Origin: Corynebacterium propinquum DSM 44285
GTDB taxonomy: Bacteria > Actinomycetota > Actinomycetes > Mycobacteriales > Mycobacteriaceae
DNA length: 64,000 nt
Direction: 5' to 3'
Assembly (NCBI RefSeq): GCF_000375525.1
Contig: NZ_AQXC01000008.1
Span: 1-64,000 of the forward strand
In this document: piece by piece, positions 1 to 9,204 of the stretch
How positions within the stretch are numbered: the stretch's first letter is position 1
How the letters are laid out: every line of letters starts with the position of its first letter
The notes under the pieces: generated by a model
The model's database searches: none
The model's input: only the letters and a program-made list of their open reading frames with translations
What the model was told of the DNA's origin: nothing
Translations under genes and position numbers: made by a program

Positions 1-8
1 GTCCTTGG

Positions 9-30
9 ATTCTAGGGGTCGTGGAAACAC
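9..30 (+). repeat. Left terminal inverted repeat of the IS30-family element
   Basis: Begins ATTCTAGGGG and ends GGAAACAC. It is the exact reverse complement of 1640-1661 over 22 bases. The transposase start lies 22 bases further in. Confidence 0.9.
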
Positions 31-52
31 CTGACATGGGTTAGGTGATTGT

Positions 53-1636
53 GTGGGAGCGAAGTGGGATCCGGATTCTGCTGTTACTACTCGCTTTTGT
101 GCTCTTGTTCGGGCCGGTGATTCGGTTCGTGCTGCTGCTGGTGTGGTTGACATGCCGTTGTCTGTGGCTTACCGGCTTGCACATCAGCTTCAACTGCCGA
201 TGAGGAGTAAAAAGCCGGTAAGCCCAGGTACAGAAGAAGAAATCACTCGGTTGTGGCTGGATGGCCTGGCCCCGATGGAAATCGTGCGAATACTATCTGT
301 CGGGCCAAGCGTGGTCTATCGCATTGGTATCGAGCTGGGCTTATGGCAGCGAAACTCACACGGGCGTAGAGCAGCAGCTACATCTCGTCGGTGTGAATAC
401 CTGCAACTACGCGCGAATGCTTTAGGACGCAAAGATGCAGCCCTGGCGTGTGGTATCAATCCGCGTGATGCTTTGGATATTGATAAGGGTGTGATAAAGC
501 TGCGTGGCGCGCGTGTCCCGTTTGTTCCCGATGGTCCCGACGTTGCACTGTATAACAGGCTTATGCAGGTTATTTCTCATGTCGACGGTCGGGTAGCTGT
601 GCCGGTTCAGGTTATTCCTCAAGAAAGGATCGACCAGCGTATTTCATTGCGTTACTTGTGTGTAGAAGAACGCGAGCTTATTTTTGATTTGCTTCGCCAG
701 AATTATGGTGTCCGCGAGATAGCCCGGCGACTAGGCCGCTCACCTGGCACGATTAGCAAGGAACTCAAACGCAATCGAGACGAATTCGGTGTGTATCTAC
801 CTACCTATGCGCAGCGTAAGTCTGTGTTGTCTAGGTTTCGCCCGAAAAAGCGCAAGGTTGAGGCCAACCCAGAATTAGGCAGCCGTGTGTGGGAGATGCT
901 GAAAGAAAAGAATTCTCCTGAGCAGATTTCCGGGCGGTTGCGTAGAGACTATCCCGATGATGACACTATGTATGTGTGTCCTGAAACTATTTATCAGTCG
1001 TTGTTTTTCCAGGCTAAAGGTGAACTCAACAAAGAAGTAGCCGCAGCCTTGCGCCGCGGCCAAACGCAGCGCAAGCCACGAGGTCAACGTGTTGGGCGTA
1101 CACGCTTTGTCGATCCGATGGTGATGATTTCTCAGCGCCCGGCAGAAGTAGAAGACCGAGCTGTGCCAGGTCATTGGGAAGGCGATCTCATCTTAGGGAA
1201 ATCAAATAAATCAGCGATCGGTACTCTAGTCGAGCGCAGCACCCGTTACGTTATGTTGTTACACCTACCCAACGGTCATAGTGCGTTGGATGTTAATGAA
1301 GCGTTAGCCAAAGCGATAGGAACTTTGCCTGAACACCTCAAAGGTTCATTGACCTGGGATCAAGGCAGTGAAATGGCATGCCATAAAGCTTTTAGCATCG
1401 CTACGGATTGCCCGGTGTATTTCTGTGAGCCTGGTTCGCCTTGGCAGCGAGGGACTAATGAAAACACCAATGGGCTATTACGGCAGTATTTCCCAAAAGG
1501 AACAGATTTGAGTCTCTACACTGCTGAGGACCTTGAATTTGTAGCGATGCAGTTAAACCGCAGGCCACGCAAGACGCTAAGTTTTGACACCCCGGCCGAA
1601 CGAATGGCAACCCTGCTAGAGTCAACCGAAACGTAG
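53..1636 (+). CDS. IS30-family transposase
   Basis: A 527-residue DDE transposase that catalyses movement of the surrounding element. Near residues 200-245 is the IS30 helix-turn-helix (YGVREIARRLGRSPGTISKE). The catalytic core follows: first Asp in HWEGDLILGK, second Asp in LTWDQGSEM, and Glu in GSPWQRGTNENTNG. The C-terminus carries the usual RPRKTLSFDTPAERM tail. It is longer than a typical IS30 transposase (about 320-400 residues) because about 200 residues precede the HTH. That extension has two further HTH-like stretches (VRAAAGVVDMPLSVAYRLA; LAPMEIVRILSVGPSVVYRI) and so looks like an added DNA-binding region. The start is GTG, and the stop lies just inside the right repeat. Family assignment is firm; activity is inferred from integrity. 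Confidence 0.93.
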   Translation: MGAKWDPDSAVTTRFCALVRAGDSVRAAAGVVDMPLSVAYRLAHQLQLPMRSKKPVSPGTEEEITRLWLDGLAPMEIVRILSVGPSVVYRIGIELGLWQRNSHGRRAAATSRRCEYLQLRANALGRKDAALACGINPRDALDIDKGVIKLRGARVPFVPDGPDVALYNRLMQVISHVDGRVAVPVQVIPQERIDQRISLRYLCVEERELIFDLLRQNYGVREIARRLGRSPGTISKELKRNRDEFGVYLPTYAQRKSVLSRFRPKKRKVEANPELGSRVWEMLKEKNSPEQISGRLRRDYPDDDTMYVCPETIYQSLFFQAKGELNKEVAAALRRGQTQRKPRGQRVGRTRFVDPMVMISQRPAEVEDRAVPGHWEGDLILGKSNKSAIGTLVERSTRYVMLLHLPNGHSALDVNEALAKAIGTLPEHLKGSLTWDQGSEMACHKAFSIATDCPVYFCEPGSPWQRGTNENTNGLLRQYFPKGTDLSLYTAEDLEFVAMQLNRRPRKTLSFDTPAERMATLLESTET

Positions 1637-1639
1637 GAC

Positions 1640-1661
1640 GTGTTTCCACGACCCCTAGAAT
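1640..1661 (-). repeat. Right terminal inverted repeat of the IS30-family element
   Basis: Reads GTGTTTCC...CTAGAAT on the plus strand and pairs with 9-30 without mismatch. It begins 3 bases after the transposase stop codon. Confidence 0.9.
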
Positions 1662-2016
1662 TCGCCAGTCTGCTTGTGTCTGCTTATGCCTTCTTGTGTG
1701 CGGTTGGGGCGCTGCGCGTTGTGCGTTGCGATCGCCAGCGTGGTCAATTGTGTTCAGGTGCGATCAGGCGGGGCAGTTTTAGCCCCTAAAAATTGGGGTG
1801 CGTTGTGGTGTCAACCATAATCGCCATTTCATCGTGTGAGGCCTTAGAATTTATTGTTAAGAATGATATGAAATACATGGTGTGAATCACTAAATAGGCG
1901 TTGTGCTATCCCGCAATCACTGACGTCTGGTACTCACCGCCGCACGTTCATATCCACGCCCCACAGAAAAGCAAGCCCCACAGAACAATACGCACACGAG
2001 AAACAAGGCAATTGGT
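1662..2016. other. Intergenic region between the IS element and the response regulator
   Basis: No convincing gene is seen. The stretch around 1840-1900 is AT-rich and could hold the promoter of the regulator downstream. A short GGGG...CCCC/GGGG palindromic patch lies at about 1773-1797. The sequence before the regulator start has a weak AAGG ribosome binding site. Confidence 0.4.
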
Positions 2017-2688
2017 ATGGCAGCATCAGGCTCCAAGGTTTATCGGCTAGCAATCGTGGAAGACCATGAGCTCACACGGCAAGGGCTCGAGTCCATGCTG
2101 AATGACAATGCTGATTTCAACGTCATCGCCAGTGCGGCCAACGTGCCTGAACTATTCACCGCACTGGGTAGAAAACGCAAGGTGGATCTCGTGGTGTTGG
2201 ATCTCCGGCTTTCGGATGAGAGCCAGCCTATCGACAACGTCGAAAAGATTGAAGAGCTCACTGACAACATCGTGGTCCTATCTTCGTTGGAAAGCCCCTA
2301 TTTGTTGCGGCAGGTGCTGAAAACCAGTGTGGCAGAAGTCTTAAGCAAAACGCAGCCGTCAGAGGAAGTCGTCGCGGCGATCCGGCGTACCTTAAGTGGC
2401 AAGCCAGCAATTTCGACAGAAATGGCAGCCGCAATGGACGGTGATCCGCTGCTGGAAGCGGTGGATCTCTCTGACCGGCAACGCGAAGTGCTCGAATTAT
2501 ATGCGTCTGGTGAACCAGCCAAGCGCGTCGCTCGTTTGACTGGCCTGAAACAAGATACAGTCAACGACTATCTGAGCCGAGTTCGTCAGAAGTACTCCAG
2601 CGTTGGACGCGATACCTTTACGAAGCTTGACTTATATCAGAGAGCTCAAGAAGACGGATTTTTACCTGGCCCTACTGACCCACGCTAG
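2017..2688 (+). CDS. Two-component response regulator, LuxR/NarL type
   Basis: A 223-residue regulator. The receiver domain (about 8-125) has the acidic pair E15-D16, a predicted phosphorylation Asp at 62 in VVLDLRL and a conserved Lys in VLSKTQ. The C-terminal LuxR-type HTH (about 153-205) reads DRQREVLELYASGEP...TVNDYLSRVRQKY. It departs from the usual NKEIA core, having AKRVARLTGL instead, so its target site may differ from classic NarL sites. It converges with the sensor kinase gene, with 50 bases between the stops. Convergent pairing is less usual than an operon, but proximity and type make them likely partners. Signal and targets are unknown. Confidence 0.85.
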   Translation: MAASGSKVYRLAIVEDHELTRQGLESMLNDNADFNVIASAANVPELFTALGRKRKVDLVVLDLRLSDESQPIDNVEKIEELTDNIVVLSSLESPYLLRQVLKTSVAEVLSKTQPSEEVVAAIRRTLSGKPAISTEMAAAMDGDPLLEAVDLSDRQREVLELYASGEPAKRVARLTGLKQDTVNDYLSRVRQKYSSVGRDTFTKLDLYQRAQEDGFLPGPTDPR

Positions 2689-2738
2689 CGTCCCTAGCCG
2701 TTAAACAAAGATCCTGGATTTCTCCGCAACCGCCAAGT

Positions 2739-5096
2739 CTACGTCGTTTGGGTTTCCGGGAACGGTACCCGGGTTATGCCCGTGCTGTCGGAGGTGAGAG
2801 TCGCGAAATATTTGCGACCAGGTGGCAGAATGCGGATGGTCACCTTATCTTTTCCCGCAAAGTTGAGGCACTCTAATGCCAATGGAACGAGCCGCTCTAG
2901 CGCGGCGCCGGCATCACGACCGTCGGAATTGCGGCCATCTGTGCTGGCATCATGTTCACTGCGGTCGTCTAGAAGCAACACCGTCGCACCCGCTTGTCGT
3001 GCATCCCACGCAGCAGTTTTTATCTCGGGACGGTCTAACAATGGCGCGCGCAACATATCGCGGATTGCCAATTCCGTCAGACGTGCCCGCTCACGCAGCA
3101 GCGGTGGAGGATCCTGGAAATGCTGCACCGACTCAAACACCGGGGCGGCGTACAACTCGATACGCTCGTGCCAATGTTTATGTATCAATTGAACTTGGTG
3201 GATTCGTGCCGCCTCCGCATTCGCGGCGCGTTTTTCCAGCTGTAACCGAGGTAAATTCTTGAGCAAATTACTGTTAGCAAGAAAGACTACCGTTGCGGCA
3301 ACTACCAGATTTACTTGTATTAAAATATTTGTTAACGGTGGGCTATCTATAACACCACCACTGAACAAGGTTAGTGCTTTCATTGACACAGTGTTGCCAA
3401 CGAAGCAGCCTATGCCCCACAAGATCTCTCCCCGCAAAACCAGAATGCAGGTGAGCAAAGCAATGATGGATAATGCCCATAGGTTTTCCCATCCCGCAGC
3501 ATAATCTGCGCGTTGCCAAAGACTTAATGGCCCCAACGCAAGAAAGCCCGCAGTTATGGCGAAACGTTTGCTACCCGAAATTCGGGGCGAGCTGTCTAAT
3601 ACGATCAGGGCTAATGTAGCGATTGCGACGATGGCTGCTGGTAACGCCGTCAGGAATCCACCAGAGCTCACCCACGTGCCAGATATGATGCTAATAACAG
3701 CTAGTCCTAGATATGGGCGCGCCCAAGAGCGAGAAACTTGTGCTGGCTGCAGCAGCTGCTGTTCTAAACTTCCGGCAGTGAGCTGATCTTCTGAAATGCC
3801 GTTTGCATGCGCTGCTAAGCGTTCGTTGAATTGAGATTCTGCAGAGTCCAGGCACCAGCGTACGGTGACTGTTGTGCCCGCGCCTGGGGAAGAAAAGATC
3901 TGGGCATCACCGCCATCAATACTGCGCATACGGTGCAAAATTGACACGTTGATGCCTGCCCGTTGTGGATCGCGTGTTGCTAAATCGAAACCGCAGCCAT
4001 CGTCAGAAAATTCCACGATGAGTTCCTTTTTAGTGATGTTGATCATGCATCGACGTCGGGAAGCTGGGCCTGCATGTTTGCGGGAATTACGTGCGGCTTC
4101 GGTAACAGACAGTCGGATGGCTTCAGCCGCGGAATCTTTGATGGTGGAAAACCCATCGCGAGTGTTGCGGCCGTTAGGCGCAAGCCCGGTGACGGTCGTG
4201 ACGCAATCCGGACTGATAGCTTCTACGCTGCGGGTGACGTCGGCAAGCAACTTTTCCAGCGGAACTTCTTCACCGGTGGCAGGCCGAGAAGGCAACGAAT
4301 GCGCGGCGTCGGTCTGCATACCTTGTCCACGCGAGATAGCCGATAAGGAGCCCAAAATATGGTCGTGGACGAGCCCGTTAAGGCGTTTACGCTCTGTGAT
4401 TGCGGCGCGTTTTGCCTCGGATTCAGTCAAAGAATCCCGCACCTTCTGCTCAGCTTCGTCGATGGTGCGCGCCACCCGCATCAGTGTGACGGCCCCTAGC
4501 ACAAACGGAATTAGATTCATTAGTACCGCGAATCCGGTGACCGCAAGTAGCTCCGGAATGCTCGTGCGTCCATATACGATGGAATGCATCGTGCTAGGAA
4601 TGACCTGGATCAAAATTGCAACCAACACTGCCCGTTTGGTGGGCGAGAGCAGCACCACGCTGATCGCCAAGATGCCGGTAAAATCCGTGAATCGCAGAAC
4701 CGAGGGGCCCAGATCTGTCATGGTGTAGTAGGCCACTGGAAACGCCCCGCTGGCCACCACCAGCACCAGCGCGTTGGCGTACAAGGAACAGCGCAGCCAG
4801 ACCAGCTTGCCGACGATCGCCGCAGCCACCATGAATAATCCACTCAGGGTTAATCCGGCGCTCGTGAGGTAGCCGTACCAGTCGCCGATATATCCCGAGC
4901 CATAGGTGATGTATTGCAATCCCAGGTAGACCAGGAGGAACACTGCCATCGCAGCACAGCAGATTCGTAGCGCAGTTAGTTCGACAGAATCGTCTCCCAT
5001 GGTGCGGCGAACCCGACTCAGGAGCGCAGTTAAAAAGTGCCCTTGGTATTTTGCAGTTTCGGTACGAATGTCGGATGCGGTGTGGGGAGCAGCCAT
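2739..5096 (-). CDS. Large membrane sensor histidine kinase with two membrane modules
   Basis: A 785-residue protein. Residues about 40-215 form a first block of membrane helices. A coiled linker leads to a HisKA_3-like dimerisation helix with the likely phospho-acceptor His near residue 244 (LNGLVHDHILGSL). An ATPase domain follows, with an N box (EAARNSRKHA) and G boxes (SDDGCGFD; GAGTTVTV). A second block of membrane helices covers about 455-610. The last 170 residues contain another helical, kinase-dimerisation-like segment (KHWHERIELYAAP) but no recognisable ATPase boxes. The protein is about twice the usual length of a NarL-type kinase and looks like a duplication whose second copy lost its catalytic half. 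The likely partner is the convergent regulator at 2017-2688. Confidence 0.82.
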   Translation of the reverse strand: MAAPHTASDIRTETAKYQGHFLTALLSRVRRTMGDDSVELTALRICCAAMAVFLLVYLGLQYITYGSGYIGDWYGYLTSAGLTLSGLFMVAAAIVGKLVWLRCSLYANALVLVVASGAFPVAYYTMTDLGPSVLRFTDFTGILAISVVLLSPTKRAVLVAILIQVIPSTMHSIVYGRTSIPELLAVTGFAVLMNLIPFVLGAVTLMRVARTIDEAEQKVRDSLTESEAKRAAITERKRLNGLVHDHILGSLSAISRGQGMQTDAAHSLPSRPATGEEVPLEKLLADVTRSVEAISPDCVTTVTGLAPNGRNTRDGFSTIKDSAAEAIRLSVTEAARNSRKHAGPASRRRCMINITKKELIVEFSDDGCGFDLATRDPQRAGINVSILHRMRSIDGGDAQIFSSPGAGTTVTVRWCLDSAESQFNERLAAHANGISEDQLTAGSLEQQLLQPAQVSRSWARPYLGLAVISIISGTWVSSGGFLTALPAAIVAIATLALIVLDSSPRISGSKRFAITAGFLALGPLSLWQRADYAAGWENLWALSIIALLTCILVLRGEILWGIGCFVGNTVSMKALTLFSGGVIDSPPLTNILIQVNLVVAATVVFLANSNLLKNLPRLQLEKRAANAEAARIHQVQLIHKHWHERIELYAAPVFESVQHFQDPPPLLRERARLTELAIRDMLRAPLLDRPEIKTAAWDARQAGATVLLLDDRSEHDASTDGRNSDGRDAGAALERLVPLALECLNFAGKDKVTIRILPPGRKYFATLTSDSTGITRVPFPETQTT

Positions 5097-5273
5097 GTCT
5101 ACGATTTTTCCATTACAGGTCTAGGTTAGTCGCATTGGCACTGCTATCGTGTGGCTACCGGTGAAACCGCACATGATGACTACACTAGAGCCAATAATCT
5201 GGTGCCCCTGATGTGCCAGAGATATCTTCACGCACTGTCCACGACCGCGAAATGAGAAGTACGTAAAGACCCT

Positions 5274-6608
5274 ATGGCACGTATGCAAGAAAGCGCTGAC
5301 CTGCTGAAGTGTTCCTTCTGTGGGAAGAGCCAGAAACAGGTGAAAAAGCTCATCGCCGGTGGCGGCGTTTATATCTGTGATGAGTGCATTGAGCTGTGCA
5401 ATGAGATCATCGAAGAGGAAATCGCCAATGAACCGGGCGCGCAGGACACCGAGGATGCCAAGCGTCTGCCCCGGCCGTCGGAGATTTCCGCGTTTTTGGA
5501 CAATTACGTCATCGGCCAGGATCAGGCCAAGCGCACCTTAGCGGTGGCTGTGTATAACCACTACAAGCGTATGCGTGCCGACGAGTTTGCCCGCTCCGGT
5601 GCACGCTCGGGGCACAAATCACCCGGCGGGAATTACGCTGCGCGCACAGATTCCATTCATGCGGAAGAAGATATTGAGATCGCGAAATCCAATATCTTGA
5701 TGCTGGGCCCAACCGGCTCTGGTAAGACCTACCTGGCGCAAACCCTGGCGCGCATGCTGGATGTGCCGTTTACCATTGCCGATGCCACGTCGTTGACCGA
5801 GGCCGGTTATGTCGGCGAAGACGTGGAAAATATCCTGCTCAAGTTGCTGCAAGCCGCCGATTTTGATGTGGAGCGCGCTCAGCGCGGCATCATTTATGTC
5901 GATGAGATCGACAAGATTTCGCGCAAGAGTGAAAACCCGTCGATTACCCGCGATGTCTCCGGTGAGGGCGTGCAGCAGGCACTGCTGAAAATCCTGGAAG
6001 GAACCACGGCGTCGATTCCGCCGCAGGGTGGGCGCAAGCATCCGAACCAGGAGTTCATCCAGCTGGATACCTCGAACGTGTTGTTCATTGTTGCCGGTGC
6101 CTTCGATGGTCTGGATAAGGTCATCGCGGAGCGCGTCGGCAAGAAGGGCCTCGGCTTTGGCGCGGAGATTGACTCGCGGAAAGATACGGATAATGCCGCG
6201 CTGTTTTCGCAGGTGCGCACCGCGGATCTGGTGAAATTCGGCCTGATCCCAGAATTCATCGGACGCCTGCCTGTGGTGGCGACGGTGGAAAACCTGGATC
6301 GCGACTCGCTGGTGCAGGTGCTCACGGAACCGAAGAATTCGCTGGTTAAGCAGTATCGTAGTCTGTTTGCCATGGACGGTGCTGAGCTGCTTTTCGACGA
6401 TGATGCGCTCGGCGAAATCGCAGAATTGGCGATTGAGCGCGGCACCGGTGCGCGTGGCTTGCGCGCGATCTTGGAGGATCTGCTGGTGCCGGTGATGTAT
6501 GACTTGCCAGACCGCGAGGACGTCAATCAAGTGGTTATTACCGCGGCTGCGGTGCGCGGGGAAGATACCCCGGAGCTGCGCTACTCAGAAAATATGCAGT
6601 CGGCGTAA
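5274..6608 (+). CDS. clpX: ATP-dependent Clp protease ATP-binding subunit ClpX
   Basis: A 444-residue AAA+ unfoldase that feeds substrates to the cytoplasmic ClpP protease. The N-terminal zinc-binding domain has Cys 13, 16, 35 and 38. Walker A is GPTGSGKT near residue 145, the pore loop is GYVGED near 181, and Walker B is IIYVDEID near 205. Sensor 2 and the C-terminal small domain ([16 protein letters not shown]) are intact. The start ATG has a GAGAAG-like ribosome binding site. The gene is monocistronic here: clpP is not adjacent. Length and motifs are normal for the family. Confidence 0.97.
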   Translation: MARMQESADLLKCSFCGKSQKQVKKLIAGGGVYICDECIELCNEIIEEEIANEPGAQDTEDAKRLPRPSEISAFLDNYVIGQDQAKRTLAVAVYNHYKRMRADEFARSGARSGHKSPGGNYAARTDSIHAEEDIEIAKSNILMLGPTGSGKTYLAQTLARMLDVPFTIADATSLTEAGYVGEDVENILLKLLQAADFDVERAQRGIIYVDEIDKISRKSENPSITRDVSGEGVQQALLKILEGTTASIPPQGGRKHPNQEFIQLDTSNVLFIVAGAFDGLDKVIAERVGKKGLGFGAEIDSRKDTDNAALFSQVRTADLVKFGLIPEFIGRLPVVATVENLDRDSLVQVLTEPKNSLVKQYRSLFAMDGAELLFDDDALGEIAELAIERGTGARGLRAILEDLLVPVMYDLPDREDVNQVVITAAAVRGEDTPELRYSENMQSA

Positions 6609-6652
6609 TCGGTAGACGTAGCTGGTCGGCGCGGCTGGCGCAAGCCCCGGGA

Positions 6653-7357
6653 TTAGTCCCAGTAGATGCCCAATCCGGAATCATCGCGGTCTTCGTCGCT
6701 GGTGGTGGCCAGGTAAGATTCGTGCTCGGAATCGGCGATATTCGATGTCAGAAACGACAGCACCGCATCGACGACCAGCCGGCGCACTCCCGCGGTGTTC
6801 GCCGCCGATAAGGTATCAACCCGCGTGGTCATCGCCATGAGGTGCCGGTGGTTGAGCCGGGAAAAACTCAGCGAAATCACTAGGTAAAACACATCATGCG
6901 CGGAAATTCCGGGCCGGAACGCCCCGGCTTCTTGGCCGCGTAACAACACTCGGTCCAGATGCAGGCCCAGTTCGGATGATTCCATCATCGTCGTGGTGGT
7001 TCCAGCCTCCAGCACTGGGTGCAGCGATTCTGCCGCCAGCAGTGCTACCGCGTCTCGATGCGTATCGAGTTGGGTAAATAGCGCGTGCACGATATGCGCC
7101 ATGCATTCGGCGGGCACCGGAGAATCCGTACTCAGTGCCGACGCTGGGGGAGTAATCGCATCCATGCAGGCGGCGATGGCATGGGAATACCACTCGAGCT
7201 TGTCCGCTGGTGCGCCACTTCGCGTGTCTTTCAGCTGTGAGATGTCCGCGTGCTCGTAGCCGTGGCGGATGAACTCGGTGATCGCAGCCGCTAGCTCTGT
7301 GGTTACAGCAGTGTCATCGTTGTCAGCATTCTCAGCATTCTCGTCGCGATTATTCAT
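6653..7357 (-). CDS. TetR-like regulator with degenerate HTH, downstream of panC
   Basis: A 234-residue protein from the preferred ATG at 7357, which follows GGAGG on the minus strand and overlaps the panC stop by 8 bases. An upstream ATG at 7381 would add 8 residues. The N-terminus aligns loosely with a TetR HTH ([15 protein letters not shown]...), but the recognition helix is replaced by a Gly/Ala/Lys-rich stretch ([19 protein letters not shown]). The rest is helical, like a TetR ligand-binding domain. Coupling to panB-panC suggests co-expression. DNA binding is uncertain because the HTH is poor; it could be a former regulator kept for another role. Confidence 0.55.
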   Translation of the reverse strand: MNNRDENAENADNDDTAVTTELAAAITEFIRHGYEHADISQLKDTRSGAPADKLEWYSHAIAACMDAITPPASALSTDSPVPAECMAHIVHALFTQLDTHRDAVALLAAESLHPVLEAGTTTTMMESSELGLHLDRVLLRGQEAGAFRPGISAHDVFYLVISLSFSRLNHRHLMAMTTRVDTLSAANTAGVRRLVVDAVLSFLTSNIADSEHESYLATTSDEDRDDSGLGIYWD

Positions 7358-8240
7358 GTGCCTCCAAAGCCAAGTTATCAATCAAGCGCACAGGCCCGAC
7401 CCAGGCGGCTGTCAACGCCAAGGCCGGCCGGGTACCAGCAGGTACATCCCGTAAATCCGCGGGATCGACGATGCGCAAATAATCCAATTCCACGCCCTCA
7501 CAGCTAGCCAAATGCTCTGCGGCCTCGTCGGCACTGGCAAACTTTCCATCGCGTAGGCCAAATAACGTCTGTGACAGTGCGGTCGCATGCCGACGCTCGT
7601 CCACACTCAAACGCAGATTTCGGCTGGATTCAGCCACCCCGTCGTCGCCACGCACGATGGGCAATCCGTGGATGGCAACGGGCATATCTAGATCCCGCAC
7701 CAACGCCTGAATGATCGCTAGCTGCTGGGCATCTTTGCGCCCAAAATAGGCGCGGTCTGGTTGGATGATCTGAAAAAGCTTGGCGACGACGGTGGCCACG
7801 CCATCAAAATGCCCCGGGCGGGAGGCACCTTCCAAAATCTCGCCCATGCGGCCGGTGCGCACCCAGATTTGCGGGTGCCGGTCGGGGGCTGTGTTGAATC
7901 CCGGATACATTTCCTCAACGCCGGGGGCAAACACAGCATCGACGCCGAGACCGCGCAAGAACTCGGCGTCGGCGTCGAGATCGCGTGGGTAGTTGCGGTA
8001 GTCGTCGCAGTCGCCGAGGTCAGTAAATTGCAGTGGGTTGACGAAAACCGATGCCACCACGATGTCGTTGTCGGCACGAGCGGCGCGCACGAGGCTGGCG
8101 TGCCCGTCGTGCAGCGCGCCCATCGTCGGCACGAGGCCTATCGACGGGGCAGTGCTATCAGCCGCCCCAGTGGCAGCCTGGCCGGATCGTGATTGCGCAC
8201 AAAAAGCGCGCATGTCAGAGGCAGTGTGAATAATGTGCAT
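7350..8240 (-). CDS. panC: Pantoate--beta-alanine ligase PanC
   Basis: A 296-residue cytoplasmic enzyme that condenses pantoate and beta-alanine with ATP to give pantothenate, the coenzyme A precursor. The family signature [17 protein letters not shown] is at about residues 37-53, and [10 protein letters not shown] follows near residue 64. The nucleotide-binding [10 protein letters not shown] motif and the SSRNLRLS loop are intact. It is the second gene of panB-panC-TetR-like on the minus strand, 11 bases after panB, and overlaps the next gene by 8 bases. There is an insertion near residue 20 (about 10 extra residues before the signature), which is harmless in appearance. Confidence 0.96.
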   Translation of the reverse strand: MHIIHTASDMRAFCAQSRSGQAATGAADSTAPSIGLVPTMGALHDGHASLVRAARADNDIVVASVFVNPLQFTDLGDCDDYRNYPRDLDADAEFLRGLGVDAVFAPGVEEMYPGFNTAPDRHPQIWVRTGRMGEILEGASRPGHFDGVATVVAKLFQIIQPDRAYFGRKDAQQLAIIQALVRDLDMPVAIHGLPIVRGDDGVAESSRNLRLSVDERRHATALSQTLFGLRDGKFASADEAAEHLASCEGVELDYLRIVDPADLRDVPAGTRPALALTAAWVGPVRLIDNLALEAHE

Positions 8241-8251
8241 GTAGTTCTTAA

Positions 8252-9082
8252 TTATTTCTCGTCGCTAAACGATTCCGCTTCGTTCGGGAATGCGCGAGCA
8301 GCCACATCCTCGCGATAGGCGCGCGCACCTGCGCGTAGCTCGTCGGCAAGATTGGCGTACTGGCGCACAAACCGCGGTGGTTTGCCAGTGCCCAGGCCGA
8401 AAGCATCCGTCCACACCAGAATCTGTCCGTCGGTCTCGTTACCAGCGCCGATGCCGATGGTGGGGATGGCGCAATCGCGGGTGATCTGCGCAGCCAGCTG
8501 GCTCGGAATCATCTCCATCACCACGGCGAATGCGCCCGCATCGGCCACGGCCTGCGCATCAGCGGCCAGCTGCGCGGCGGCTTCGCCACGGCCTTGCACT
8601 CGGTAGCCGCCGAGTGCGTGCTCGGCCTGCGGGGTAAAACCGATGTGCGCGCACACCGGGATGCCGGCGTCGACAAGCGCTTTAATGGTTGGCGCAATCT
8701 CCACGCCACCTTCGATCTTGACCGCCTGTACTCCGGCTTCTTTCATAAACCGCACCGCGGTATCCACGGCTTGGGCCGGGGAAGTCTCATAACTGCCGAA
8801 GGGAAGATCGGCGACGACGAACGCGCGACGGGTGGAACGCACGACGGCTGCGGACAGGCTAATGAGCTCCTCGGTGGTGATCGGAAGGGTGGAGCTGTGC
8901 CCGAAGACCACGTTGGCCGCGGAATCGCCGACGAGCAGCAAATCGATCTCGGCGTCGTCGAAAATACTGGCGGTCAGGCTATCGTAGCTGGTTAGCGCAG
9001 TGAACGGGGTGCCGCTGGCTTTGGCGCGCGAAAAATAATGGGTGCGTAGGCGTTGTAGGGGGCGGGACGGTTGGGTAGACAT
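8252..9082 (-). CDS. panB: 3-methyl-2-oxobutanoate hydroxymethyltransferase PanB
   Basis: A 276-residue enzyme that transfers a hydroxymethyl group from 5,10-methylenetetrahydrofolate to 2-oxoisovalerate, making ketopantoate in the first step of pantothenate synthesis. Family motifs are present: [24 protein letters not shown], split around the metal-binding Asp, then [16 protein letters not shown] and IGIGAG. The frame is open upstream to a TTG at 9133, but the ATG at 9082 is preferred. It sits exactly 7 bases behind a TAAAAT -10 element, matching the leaderless pattern seen across this window. First gene of the panBC unit. Confidence 0.95.
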   Translation of the reverse strand: MSTQPSRPLQRLRTHYFSRAKASGTPFTALTSYDSLTASIFDDAEIDLLLVGDSAANVVFGHSSTLPITTEELISLSAAVVRSTRRAFVVADLPFGSYETSPAQAVDTAVRFMKEAGVQAVKIEGGVEIAPTIKALVDAGIPVCAHIGFTPQAEHALGGYRVQGRGEAAAQLAADAQAVADAGAFAVVMEMIPSQLAAQITRDCAIPTIGIGAGNETDGQILVWTDAFGLGTGKPPRFVRQYANLADELRAGARAYREDVAARAFPNEAESFSDEK

Positions 9083-9095
9083 AGGCCGGATTTTA
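9083..9095 (-). promoter_or_regulatory. Leaderless -10 element of panB
   Basis: TAAAAT (9090-9095, minus strand) followed by 7 bases and the panB ATG, with no Shine-Dalgarno sequence between. Confidence 0.6.
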
Positions 9096-9191
9096 GCAGC
9101 GCGACGGCTTCCCGCTGGGGATCTGCTGGACAATCGCTATAGCTGCCGTAGCGTTTGCTGTAGCAGTGCCGCCCATGTTGCAGGTGGGCGC

Positions 9192-9204
9192 TAGAATAGG
9201 CGCC
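9192..9204 (+). promoter_or_regulatory. Leaderless -10 element of valS
   Basis: TAGAAT at 9192-9197, then 7 bases, then GTG at 9205. The spacing favours GTG over the adjacent ATG at 9208. Confidence 0.6.

Larger units (their letters stand above)
9..1661 (+). mobile_element. Complete IS30-family insertion sequence
   Basis: About 1.65 kb, bounded by 22-bp inverted repeats that match perfectly (9-30 and 1640-1661), with one transposase gene filling the interior. IS30 elements move by copy-out/paste-in through a DDE transposase. Intact ends plus an uninterrupted gene suggest a potentially active copy. The target duplication cannot be fixed because only 8 bases lie to the left of the element in this window. 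Confidence 0.9.
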
